DNA of 64,000 bases from NCBI GenBank assembly GCA_963799245.1, contig CAWCWN010000003.1, positions 1,860,001 through 1,924,000 of the forward strand. The letters are read 5' to 3'. The position numbers and the translations under genes were made by a program. This stretch comes from CAWCWN01 sp963799245. GTDB lineage: Bacteria; Chloroflexota; Ktedonobacteria; Ktedonobacterales; Ktedonobacteraceae. Positions 30,701-37,576 of the stretch are shown here, in pieces (the stretch's first letter is position 1; each line of letters opens with the position of its first letter). The notes under the pieces were generated by a model. The model worked only from the letters and a program-made list of their open reading frames with translations, was not told the origin of the DNA and did no database searches.

Positions 30701-30873
30701 AATTGAGTCTGGTTGTAAGGCAAAAAGCCGAAGAGGGCGAAGCCAATGGCTTCAACGATGGTTGTCTTACCTGCCCCATTGGCTCCACTGATGGCGGTGG
30801 TGCCCTGCCGGAAATCAATGCTCACCTCGCGGTAGCTTTTAATGTTCTCTAACTCGATGCGCGTAATCAGCAT
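27778..30873 (-). CDS. Rad50/SbcC-like SMC-family ATPase
   Basis: A 1031-residue ATPase. Walker A is GANGAGKTTIVEAIGFALFG near residues 31-50. A long Gln/Glu/Leu-rich coiled coil on either side is interrupted near residues 512-519 by CPFLHETC, which sits where Rad50 has its zinc hook. The C-terminal lobe has LSGGEQMSAALAMRLALL and Walker B with the D-loop, IAFFDEPTQNMDE. The ATG at 30873 (MLITRIELENIKSY) gives the usual N-terminus. The CX6C hook differs from the canonical CXXC. No Mre11/SbcD gene is adjacent. Confidence 0.9.
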   Translation of the reverse strand: MLITRIELENIKSYREVSIDFRQGTTAISGANGAGKTTIVEAIGFALFGFLPYNQTQFVREGEKYGQVVVHLLGNDDRPYAVERRCGSGAHWFVYDREADSRVEQRTDVLDKLHDLFGIDRERSLETLFQDALGVPQGTFTSIFLQTPGVRKSTFDALLQIEDYKIAADYLLDAQKQYKEQIITQEKEIARLEFETRDLQAWHGRLKEERQLDQQQTSQISEWTRRLRQAEARSAFLKQQHEELIQLEGHFQHSKQAYEGTQQRLQDSLRELQAAREAQQAVEACREDYQRYLQADTALKSLRQDERQRSSLRESYALQHTQLTEISTNVAHIQARLGEVAEARRLVVELSSLVEQQVELEKQRDELKRRFTQYEGIVEEGKRLVQQHATYLHQQQERTLRISAIEPLQPAAALLNERVEALVQLQERLKERAGLQMQLHEKQDQLRAKQEEREKFSARIRKAESAIAKIEEHRLEAQELPALQLQHEQIIEQRYRLEGNIEGYIRSREQSTGGQCPFLHETCLNIKQRGLISLESYFDGMLAKDRRRLADIIQQQASLAARMAFVKKYTDALDKLGQYSEERANNAEHLQHLAIEIVRFEREIHQLEQDVETLRSIDQQIKRAEALRNESRQADEQVRQLAGLRMQVQQLQEQAASSELVIQERRQQARELRGSEEQLQQVEQQLLHLNDPRAQTRAQNEKIKREPEYLQHLQAEQQKQQATAHQLQILEQKLQVYAALDSSIGEQEAALQQALSGYQTYLANTKTAQLLPQRQQMHQGLAHTCERQQQVLQMAEQAYQQAKNAFQQQELDDVSAETRKLHGGLEGLGEAIRNTQKKIYELEQQIQHAEALLLELEAAQKEKLTLDELQTMMDQFRKYMKEAGPHVLKAMLSDISAEANRIFGEIMGDRTAQLSWQNDYEIVLRRQGLNRSFAQLSGGEQMSAALAMRLALLKKLSTLNIAFFDEPTQNMDELRRMNLAEQIRRVRGFDQLIIISHDDTFEQGLDSLVRLRKVDGETRLMSEDELMARAL

Positions 30874-31060
30874 AGTGACGTCGCCTGGCCTTCCCAGCAA
30901 AAGTTCCCCGAAAAATTCGCGTTTCTCCCATTGACTGTTCTTCCGCTGCAGAAGGAAAGCGGAAATAATCAGCTCAGGCGCATTATAACATGCTTGCGAA
31001 TGATCTCAAAGGCGGCACGCTGGTATGGCGAGAAACTTCAACCCTGGTTGATCCGTTCCT

Positions 31061-31336
31061 TCACAGCTTTTCGATGATCGTCGCGATGCCCTGGCCGACG
31101 CCTATGCACATGCACGCCAGCAGCAGGGCCATGCGCGCCACGTTACGATTATCCTCGCCGGACTGATTGGAATATCCTAAAATCACATCTTCAACGCTGT
31201 CGGCAGCGATGTGCGCCCGCTGCACCGCTGCAGTGATGACCAGCGCTGCCAGGTCATCGGGTCGCACATCTTTGAGGCTCCCGCCATAGCGACCAACAGG
31301 GGTACGCACGGCCGCAAGGATAACTGCCTCTTCCAT
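31061..31336 (-). pseudogene. Thiolase remnant: N-terminus joined directly to C-terminus
   Basis: The 91 residues begin like an acetyl-CoA acetyltransferase (AVILAAVRTPVGRYGGSLKD, then NQSGEDNRNVARMALLLA) and end with the family's last motif, CMCIGVGQGIATIIEKL. The roughly 300 residues between these, including the nucleophilic cysteine region and the GHP motif, are missing. The reading frame stays open across the junction. The junction falls on a CTGCTGCTG run. It cannot be an active thiolase. Either the gene is deleted or the assembly collapsed. It follows the enoyl-CoA hydratase by 9 bp. Confidence 0.85.
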
Positions 31337-31345
31337 GAGGATGGC

Positions 31346-32122
31346 TTACCTCCCTTGAAAATTGGCTTCGCGCTTCTCGATAAAGGCTTGCATGCCCTCG
31401 CGCATGTCCTCGGTGGCGAAGAGCAAGAAGAAGTTCTGTTGCTCATGGGCCAGGCCCTGCTCCAGGGGCATCTCAAAGGCCGCCAGCACCGCTTCTTTCG
31501 CCAGGCGCACTGCGATGGGCGGCTTTGTCGCCACCAGCTTTGCCAGTTTGAGGGCCTCGTTAAGGTGCTCACCGCGCGGTACGACGTGGTTGACCAGGCC
31601 CTGCTCGGCCATCTCCTGGGCCGTAAAAGGTACGCCCGTCAGTACCATCTCCATGGTGCGGTACTTGCCAATGGTGCGTGCCAGGCGTTGTGTTCCGCCC
31701 ATGCCTGGAATGACGCCGATGTTGATTTCTGGCTGGCCAAAGCGTGCGTTTTCCGAGGCAACAATTATATCGCAGTGCATGGCGAGTTCGCAGCCGCCCC
31801 CCAGGGCAAAGCCCCCGACCGCCGCGATCAACGGCTTGGTAATTCGCCGGATGCGGCCCAAGGACTCAAAACCGCCTATCATCATCTCAACAGCGGTCTT
31901 ATCGGACATCTCTTTAATATCAGCTCCGGCCGCGAAGGCTTTATCTCCCGCGCCCGTCAGGACGATACAGCGAATCGCGTCGTCGCGCTCAAAATCCTCG
32001 AGTGCAGCGGCGAGCTCGCTCACCAGGTGAAAATTGAGGGCGTTCAGCTCCTTGGGACGATTGAGCGTTATAATGCCAACACGCTCATCACGGTCTACGA
32101 GGATAGATTGGTAATCTGACAT
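31346..32122 (-). CDS. Enoyl-CoA hydratase/isomerase family protein
   Basis: A 258-residue crotonase-fold enzyme likely to hydrate trans-2-enoyl-CoA in fatty acid or aromatic degradation. The oxyanion-hole segments are FAAGADIKEM and GFALGGGCELAM. Both catalytic glutamates of hydratases are present, in ALGGGCELAMHCD and FGQPEINIGVIPG. GGAGGAG precedes the ATG. It is complete, in contrast to the genes on each side, and was probably cotranscribed with the thiolase. Confidence 0.92.
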   Translation of the reverse strand: MSDYQSILVDRDERVGIITLNRPKELNALNFHLVSELAAALEDFERDDAIRCIVLTGAGDKAFAAGADIKEMSDKTAVEMMIGGFESLGRIRRITKPLIAAVGGFALGGGCELAMHCDIIVASENARFGQPEINIGVIPGMGGTQRLARTIGKYRTMEMVLTGVPFTAQEMAEQGLVNHVVPRGEHLNEALKLAKLVATKPPIAVRLAKEAVLAAFEMPLEQGLAHEQQNFFLLFATEDMREGMQAFIEKREANFQGR

Positions 32123-32262
32123 AATTCTCCTCCATCTCCATGTTGTTCACATGTTACCCAGTTACAGCTGGCCACTGCAGGTAACAATGCCGAGAACCAT
32201 CGACTACGATGTAGTATACCACCATGGTGGGAAATGGGTTCCCTGTCGTGGCGCTCCTGGCA

Positions 32263-32268
32263 TATAAT
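32263..32268 (+). promoter_or_regulatory. Possible -10 element for the LLM-type gene remnant
   Basis: A perfect TATAAT lies 43 bp before the start of the truncated gene at 32311. The -35 region is weak. It shows that expression signals were kept although the coding core is gone. Confidence 0.4.
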
Positions 32269-32310
32269 TGGAGCTGTGTTCATTGCTTGTGATAGTATTG
32301 GGAGGTAGTT

Positions 32311-32414
32311 ATGAAAATTGGCATCAGTCTGTCGGCCTCTGTTCCTGGCGTCAAAGAAGAACTGCTGCTGAACTGGACCAGGTCGAGCGCCTCGCAGATG
32401 TAATGGGCGAGTGA
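32311..32414 (+). pseudogene. Remnant of an LLM-class (luciferase-like, F420-type) oxidoreductase
   Basis: Behind a GGGAGG site an ATG opens MKIGISLSASVPGVKEELL, the usual N-terminus of F420-dependent luciferase-like oxidoreductases. After about 20 codons the sequence passes, in a different frame, to ELDQVERLADVMGE and a stop at 32414, which matches the C-terminal end of the same family. The body of roughly 250 residues is missing. In the first frame translation ends at 32403. The junction lies on CTGCTGCTG, as in the thiolase remnant 1 kb away. Family assignment is from the ends only. Confidence 0.65.
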
Positions 32415-32463
32415 GGCTGCTCCGTTTCTGCGCTGGGGCCGTCCGCGGGCTGAGGAATAAGGA

Positions 32464-33252
32464 CTACGGGTATGAGCTCGTCCACTTGCCCTGGGGGTCG
32501 TACTCGCGGATCACCCTCAGCTCCTCGGGGCTGGGGGGCACAGTCTGCGCGACGTCATGCGCCAGGCGCAGCGGCCAGCCCATCTGCGCCTGTACCTGCT
32601 CTATGCTTGTGCCTGGATGATATGAGTGTAACAGCGCCTCGCCGCTCTCGCGCTCAAAGGTAAAGACCGCCAGCGTGGTAATCAGCGCCGCGGGTCCTCC
32701 TCGTGGCAGTCCTACGCGCTGGCGCCATGCGGCGCCGGCTGAGCCGTGAGCATCGGGATAGCCATAGCCGGGGCTGGTCACGAAGTCAACCCGCTCGCGC
32801 AGGCGGCGGCGGTCGTGCTGCATGATGATGGCGAGCCGCTCGCATAGAGAGGCGATATCGGCCGCCCCGCCACTACCGGGCAGGCGTACTGCTGGCCGCT
32901 GCCATTGGCCGATGACGCTGGTATTCAGGTTGCCGTAGCGGTCAATCTCGGCGCCACCGATAAATCCAAGCTGTACCTCGCCCGCGGCCATCAGGCCCAT
33001 CAGATTGCTGGTGGTGGTAGCCCACAGGGCGCCGCTGATATTGGCGGCGTCGCCCATGGTATATAGCAGTTCCGGCGCGGGTACGTCGCGCACGATGCCG
33101 GTCTCAAAGAGTCCCACGCAGTGCGGGGCATGCGTGCGCTTCGCCAGGGCGAAAGCAATCAGGGGCAGGCGCATGCCGACGAAGACCCTCTCTCCGTCGC
33201 GTATCTGGCGCGCGGCACAGACGACCATCAGTTCCTGGGGAGTATATGCCAT
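32464..33252 (-). CDS. CoA-transferase subunit B (glutaconate CoA-transferase/IpdB-like)
   Basis: A 262-residue beta subunit of a class I CoA-transferase-type enzyme. The start at 33252 (MAYTPQELMVVCAARQI) follows the alpha gene by 28 bp. The GLFETG segment near residue 48-52 places a glutamate where the catalytic residue of these enzymes lies. GEVQLGFIGGAEIDRYGNLN is typical of the beta subunit. Relatives include glutaconate CoA-transferase and the IpdAB ring-opening hydrolase, and the substrate cannot be decided here. Confidence 0.85.
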   Translation of the reverse strand: MAYTPQELMVVCAARQIRDGERVFVGMRLPLIAFALAKRTHAPHCVGLFETGIVRDVPAPELLYTMGDAANISGALWATTTSNLMGLMAAGEVQLGFIGGAEIDRYGNLNTSVIGQWQRPAVRLPGSGGAADIASLCERLAIIMQHDRRRLRERVDFVTSPGYGYPDAHGSAGAAWRQRVGLPRGGPAALITTLAVFTFERESGEALLHSYHPGTSIEQVQAQMGWPLRLAHDVAQTVPPSPEELRVIREYDPQGKWTSSYP

Positions 33253-33280
33253 GATGCGTCTCCATTTCACGTCTTTCGAT

Positions 33281-34195
33281 TTAGTAGCCGTAATCGACGG
33301 GCGCGGCATAGCGGTGCTCTTTGACGCCCAGGCCGCGCAGGCGCTCTTCGCCTAGCTTCTGCAGGTACTCCCCACGCGTCGCTACGTTGAGGACCCAGTC
33401 CTCAAGCCAGCCCCGGAAGCCTTCTACGCTGCGCGTGCGCTCGTGGTACTCGTGATAAAAGGTGTGGTCGCGGTTGCCGTAGCCCTGTACGGCGGATGGG
33501 TGCGCTCCCCATGGTTCATGCACCACGGCCCGCACCTTGAAGGATGGCCCAAGTACGCGGTTGGGATCGCTCAGGATGGTCTCATGTGCCACGATCTCCT
33601 CGGCAACCAACAGCACATCCCGGGCGGCCAGCAGCGCTTCCTCGCTGATGCCGAGGTTGCCCCAGTAGTGGGCGTTGCCATCTTCATCGCTGCGCTGCAC
33701 ATGGATGATGGTCACGTCCGGCCGCAGGGCAGGAACGAGCAAGATTGGCGAACCATCGAGGGGCGAGGACGCCGGGCGCATGCCTGCGTTGTGCGTGGGT
33801 ATGTCGCTGCCCAGGGTCGTACGCGTGGGAATGTAGGGTGAACCAAGGCTCGCCGCCAGCAGCGCCAGGGCGATGGTGAAGTTGCTGTGCTCTTCAATCG
33901 TGATGGCGCGCGGAATGGACTTTTCCGCCGCCCGTCGATAGCAATAGCCCAGGCCTTCGCTGACATTGCCCGCCCAGGCCGCCGTTACCCCGGCGACGCA
34001 GCCCGCACCGATCAACTGGTCGAAGAGGATATCTGAAATGGGCCCGATCAGGGTCAGGTCGCGTCGCCCCTGGCGGATCATTTCATGGGCGGCGGCAAAA
34101 GGAATCATCGGCTCCAGCGCCAAACCGATAGCAATGGCGGAGCCGTCGGGCACAAAGCGCCGAGTGGCCTCGGCCATAGACATTAGCTTGCTCAT
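33281..34195 (-). CDS. CoA-transferase subunit A (glutaconate CoA-transferase/IpdA-like)
   Basis: A 304-residue alpha subunit. The N-terminal EATRRFVPDGSAIAIGLALE and the middle RPDVTIIHVQRSDEDGNAHYWG follow the class I CoA-transferase fold. The extra C-terminal region with YHEYHERTRSVEGFRGWLEDWVLN is as in the IpdA/GctA group. Its ATG overlaps the stop of the upstream lipoprotein gene (ATGA), and it is followed by the beta subunit. Confidence 0.86.
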   Translation of the reverse strand: MSKLMSMAEATRRFVPDGSAIAIGLALEPMIPFAAAHEMIRQGRRDLTLIGPISDILFDQLIGAGCVAGVTAAWAGNVSEGLGYCYRRAAEKSIPRAITIEEHSNFTIALALLAASLGSPYIPTRTTLGSDIPTHNAGMRPASSPLDGSPILLVPALRPDVTIIHVQRSDEDGNAHYWGNLGISEEALLAARDVLLVAEEIVAHETILSDPNRVLGPSFKVRAVVHEPWGAHPSAVQGYGNRDHTFYHEYHERTRSVEGFRGWLEDWVLNVATRGEYLQKLGEERLRGLGVKEHRYAAPVDYGY

Positions 34196-35157
34196 GCGGG
34201 TGTATACTCCACTATGCTATCAGCATAGTCGTCTGACATATAAATATTGTCATATCCGTCAACCAGCAAGCCCTGTGGCTCGATATAGCCCTGGCTCGCC
34301 AGCGTTTCGCGCTTGCCCGTCGCGAGATTCATACGTATGAGCGCATGGATGGCGGGCTGCAGGTCGATTAAAAGTAGATTACCATGCTGGTCAAGCGCCA
34401 CGTCATCTGGCATGCCAAATCCTCCTATGCGCGTGGTCTTGCCGGCGGGCGTGATGCGCCACACTGCTCCCCCGCACTCATCGGCGACATAGATGTTACC
34501 CTGCTCGTCGACCGTGGCGCCGACCGGCCGTGTGATCCCCGCTGCCAGGAGCGTCAACTTTTTTCCATCCAGGCTCAGGCGATAGACGTCTCCCGTCGGG
34601 CTGTCGGGAACGATGATCGTAGCGCTTGTGGCGTCGAACGCGATGCCATCTACGCCGTCTTTACACGCCGCAGAACTGGGCACGCCGGGCAGCTGACGCA
34701 GGAGCGTCGGCGTGTGCGCCCCGGGGGCCAGGCTCAGAATGCGATTGCTGCGCTGCTCCGCGATAATCATCGTACCGTTTGCGAGAACAACTACGCCTTC
34801 GGGCCCGGCAATCCCCTCTACAAGCGGGGTCGCCGTTTTATTTGCGTTGACCCTGCTGATCATGCCGCTGTAAAAGTCGCTGAACAGCAGGCGGCCCTGG
34901 TTATCAAAGGCCAGGTCATCGGGTCGCGCTCCTCCTTTTAAAAGGGTATGGGCGACGAAATGCGTGGGTGCAGCGCTAGCGGTGGGGAGCACTGCAGGGG
35001 TAGGTGGCGGTGTGCGTGTGGCCCCGGCGCCGGCCGCCGTAGCCTGCGTGGCTGCGGAAGTTGCAGTATTCACCGCTGGGGCGCTGCTGCAGGTAGCCAG
35101 CAAGAGAGAGGAGAGGAGCACGAGCGTAGATATGATGCTGGTATGCTGGCGTAACAT
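34192..35157 (-). CDS. Secreted SMP-30/NHL-type beta-propeller lipoprotein
   Basis: A 321-residue protein with a lipoprotein signal peptide (hydrophobic stretch then LLATCSS) and an Ala/Thr linker. From about residue 70 come repeated units such as GARPDDLAFDNQGRLLFSD, GPEGVVVLANGTMIIAE, GATVDEQGNIYVADE and LLVDGYDNIYMSDD, as in gluconolactonase-like or NHL propellers. It is probably anchored on the outer membrane face and binds or hydrolyses a small molecule. It is translationally coupled to the CoA-transferase alpha gene, which is unusual company. Confidence 0.8.
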   Translation of the reverse strand: MLRQHTSIISTLVLLSSLLLATCSSAPAVNTATSAATQATAAGAGATRTPPPTPAVLPTASAAPTHFVAHTLLKGGARPDDLAFDNQGRLLFSDFYSGMISRVNANKTATPLVEGIAGPEGVVVLANGTMIIAEQRSNRILSLAPGAHTPTLLRQLPGVPSSAACKDGVDGIAFDATSATIIVPDSPTGDVYRLSLDGKKLTLLAAGITRPVGATVDEQGNIYVADECGGAVWRITPAGKTTRIGGFGMPDDVALDQHGNLLLIDLQPAIHALIRMNLATGKRETLASQGYIEPQGLLVDGYDNIYMSDDYADSIVEYTPA

Positions 35158-35208
35158 GCGGTATCCTTCCTAAACCTGGGCTCAATAGATAGCGGGCGGC
35201 ACTTGCTA

Positions 35209-36045
35209 TTATCGGACTTCCAGCGCGGGCGCTACCTCTTCCAGAAAGTGGTGCAGCGTTTTGAGTGGAACGCCACTGCCCTGCTTGCGTAACATGAGCA
35301 TCTCTGCGGCGATGCTCAGGGCGATCTCGTCGGGCGTCTCTGCTCCCAGGTCCAGGCCAATGGGCGAATGCACCTGGGCGAGTCGCGCGCGCGCGACGCC
35401 CTCTTTGAGCAGGTCACGGAAGATATTTTTGATCTTGCCGGGGCTCCCGATCATGCCCACGTAGCGGGCCTCGGTATCCAACGCGGCCCGCAGCGCATCC
35501 TTATCGAGGTGATGGCCGCGCGTGACGATCACTACCCAGCTGGCCTCGTCTGGCTCCAGTTCGCGCAGCGTGGCGGGAATATCGCCAAAAACCAGCTGTA
35601 CTCTATCGCCAAAGACCAGCGGATCGGCCAGGTCGCGCCTGTCGTCGACCACCACGATGCGAAAATCAAGCCGGCTGGCCAGGTGGGTCAGGGCCTGGGC
35701 GACATTGCCCGCGCCGGCAATGATCAGGCGCGGCTCCGGATACAGGACCTCGATAAACAGCTCCAGGGTTGCCCCGCAGCTGCCCACGGCCTGGTCGGCG
35801 TCAAGGTGGGCGTGGGCGAGGAACGAACGACCCTCGCGCAGCGCCTTTATTGCCTCCTCACTCACCTGCGCATCCACTTTTACACCCCCGAAACTGCCGC
35901 TCGCGCTGCCGTCGCCGCGCACCAGCATCTTTGTGCCTACGCCGCAGGGCGCCGCCCCAATCGTTTTGACGACGGTCGCGACCGCGATGTGCTCGCCCCG
36001 CTTCAAAGCAGCCTGGATCTCGTTATACAGACTTGCGCTGTTCAT
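35209..36045 (-). CDS. XdhC/CoxI family protein
   Basis: A 278-residue protein. The N-terminal domain has TIGAAPCGVGTKMLV and SFGGVKVDAQVSEEA. The C-terminal Rossmann domain has RLIIAGAGNVAQALTHLASRL and VVVDDRRD. These proteins load or mature the sulfurated molybdenum cofactor for xanthine dehydrogenase or CO dehydrogenase-like enzymes. AGAGGTGAG precedes the ATG. No molybdenum hydroxylase gene is in the window, so its client is unknown. Confidence 0.88.
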   Translation of the reverse strand: MNSASLYNEIQAALKRGEHIAVATVVKTIGAAPCGVGTKMLVRGDGSASGSFGGVKVDAQVSEEAIKALREGRSFLAHAHLDADQAVGSCGATLELFIEVLYPEPRLIIAGAGNVAQALTHLASRLDFRIVVVDDRRDLADPLVFGDRVQLVFGDIPATLRELEPDEASWVVIVTRGHHLDKDALRAALDTEARYVGMIGSPGKIKNIFRDLLKEGVARARLAQVHSPIGLDLGAETPDEIALSIAAEMLMLRKQGSGVPLKTLHHFLEEVAPALEVR

Positions 36046-36387
36046 TGGCTCACCTCTATGTGTGATTGCTTTATGAGTATGTACTCACTGGTTGAGTAGG
36101 AAAGATACCATATTGTACAACAAAAGAGGGAAACTGGCGTATTCCCCACCCACAATTCTTGACATAACATTCAATATATTACCACCTTTGGCCCTGCTGA
36201 AAAGAATAGATAGGTAGACAGGTACAGCGAAGCAACTTGACAGGACATGTTGTGGCCTGTATAATTGATTAGAACAAAAATTCGAAAATGGAAATAATGG
36301 CATGTTGCTAGAGCATGTTGGCGAGGATTGTCAGTGCGAGCAAATCCAGTAAGAGAGACAAGATTGTAGATTGCAGGAGGACAAGCG
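36046..36387 (+). promoter_or_regulatory. 342-bp divergent promoter region with a perfect consensus promoter
   Basis: At 36237-36265 the plus strand has TTGACA, a 17-bp spacer and TATAAT, an exact match to the primary sigma factor consensus. Transcription should start near 36272, leaving a leader of about 115 bases before the gene at 36388, whose ribosome site GCAGGAGG is also strong. The rest is A/T-rich and must hold the promoter of the XdhC-like gene on the other strand. Confidence 0.8.
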
Positions 36388-37062
36388 ATGCAATTTAATC
36401 CAAACGAACATCTTATGCAAATTAAGTCGAGCAAAGGCTCATCTGATTATCTTCCGGTGGCCTGGAGATTAGTGTGGTTCCGTGAGGCTAACCCCCAGGG
36501 AAGTATAGAAACCGAGCTCGTTCATCTTGATCTTGATCGCGAAACCGAAGAGGAAGTATATGTTTGGAACCCTGAAAAGCGGCGCAGTGAGAAAACCGTC
36601 AAGAGAGCCAATGGCCTGGCCATATTTAAGGCTGTGGTCAAAGATGGCAAAGGTGGCGTTGCTACCGGAATGAAGATGGAGAAGGCTGCATCATTTCCGG
36701 ACTGGTTAGAAAAAAGTGAGACTGGCTCTATAGGCCGCGCCCTGGCTGCTTTAGGCTACGGGACGCAATTCGCTCCTGAGCTTGACGAGGAGCATCGCAT
36801 CGTCGATAGCCCGGTGGACAGGGGTACGGCCGAAGGAGCTTCCAACGGCCACGGTCAGAGGTCGATAGCCGCAGTGCGCCCGCACGCAGAGGAGACGGCC
36901 GACGCGGGCGCGTCGGAGCAGCAACTGGCGAGCATTCGCAAGCTGTGCGAGCACCTGGGCAGGGCCGAGCCCGAAAATCCTGCCGCGTTGAGCTTTGCAG
37001 GCGCCAAGGCGCTGATCGCTCAGTTGAGCCAGGAGTACAGGCAGAGCCGCAAGGCCTCTTGA
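36388..37062 (+). CDS. Putative single-strand annealing protein-like (Rad52/Sak3-type) protein
   Basis: 224 residues. The first 135 residues (SDYLPVAWRLVWFREANPQGS, GLAIFKAVVKDGKGGVATGM, then WLEKSETGSIGRALAALGYG) resemble the short annealing domain of phage-type and DdrA-like Rad52-superfamily proteins, where an EKAET...GRALA motif is typical. A linker follows, then a helical tail (QLASIRKLCEHLGRA) like the C-terminal regions of these proteins. I infer DNA annealing or recombination mediation; this is not proven. A strong promoter and ribosome site precede it. Confidence 0.5.
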   Translation: MQFNPNEHLMQIKSSKGSSDYLPVAWRLVWFREANPQGSIETELVHLDLDRETEEEVYVWNPEKRRSEKTVKRANGLAIFKAVVKDGKGGVATGMKMEKAASFPDWLEKSETGSIGRALAALGYGTQFAPELDEEHRIVDSPVDRGTAEGASNGHGQRSIAAVRPHAEETADAGASEQQLASIRKLCEHLGRAEPENPAALSFAGAKALIAQLSQEYRQSRKAS

Positions 37063-37076
37063 AGCGGAGAAAAACA

Positions 37077-37328
37077 ATGACCGGAGCACAGCTAGAACAC
37101 GCACAGAAGCGTATGCAGCAGAAATGGTATGAGCTGGTTATGGCAGAGGGGCGTGGAGCCGCTGTAGCTGTTCTGGAGCGTATGTATAACGCCTATATCC
37201 TGGCAATGGAGGAGTACAATCGCTGCGCCGCCGCGTATCAACGCGAGCGCAGCGACGAGGCAGTTCCCGTTGAGTGCAAGCAAGGCGCGAAGTCAAAGGC
37301 CGGAGAGCACACGCAACTGGCCTCGTAA
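37077..37328 (+). CDS. 83-residue helical hypothetical protein
   Basis: The start at 37077 (MTGAQLEHAQKRMQQKW) has GGAG 8 nt upstream and lies 14 bp after the annealing-protein-like gene, so the two are cotranscribed. The protein is one long amphipathic helix region (MYNAYILAMEEYNRCAAAYQR) with a charged tail. No family recognised. A longer open frame beginning at 36945 overlaps the upstream gene and is rejected. Confidence 0.6.
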   Translation: MTGAQLEHAQKRMQQKWYELVMAEGRGAAVAVLERMYNAYILAMEEYNRCAAAYQRERSDEAVPVECKQGAKSKAGEHTQLAS

Positions 37329-37369
37329 CGAGGACACTTCTTAAGCGCCAGTGGCCTGGAGAAAAGAGA

Positions 37370-37422
37370 GGCTCGCGTGGGCGTTGGAGGGGCTGATAGC
37401 TCCCCTGACGTCCGCGCGAGCC
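37370..37422 (+). ncRNA. Long stem-loop, possible structured RNA or terminator
   Basis: GGCTCGCG (37370-37377) pairs exactly with CGCGAGCC (37415-37422). Inside, GGGCGT pairs with ACGTCC (one G-U) and AGGGG with CCCCT around a short loop. No U run follows, so an ordinary intrinsic terminator is not clear. It lies in the transcribed gap between the small helical gene and the zinc-ribbon gene. Confidence 0.4.
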
Positions 37423-37426
37423 CCTG

Positions 37427-37434
37427 TGATATAC
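37427..37434 (+). promoter_or_regulatory. Possible extended -10 promoter of the zinc-ribbon gene
   Basis: TGATATACT just after the stem-loop has the TGN extension next to a TATACT hexamer. The downstream gene starts at 37577, giving a leader of about 135 bases. Confidence 0.35.
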
Positions 37435-37576
37435 TATGGACTGTGAACTTTCTGCTACACGGCAAGTTGGACAGAAATTATGCCGCGCGTTCTCGCCACG
37501 GAGGAAGAATGGTATACTGAGCTGTGAAGAAATTAATGGCAGATATCCACTGCGGTATCTGCAGGGGAGGACCATC

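Noticed and set aside
31211..32119. A 302-residue plus-strand frame opposite the enoyl-CoA hydratase
   Set aside because: Antisense shadow; the minus-strand gene has all crotonase motifs and a strong ribosome site.
36085..36434. Two minus-strand reading frames in the A/T-rich promoter region
   Set aside because: They overlap a perfect consensus promoter and the start of the gene at 36388, lack ribosome sites and show no motifs.
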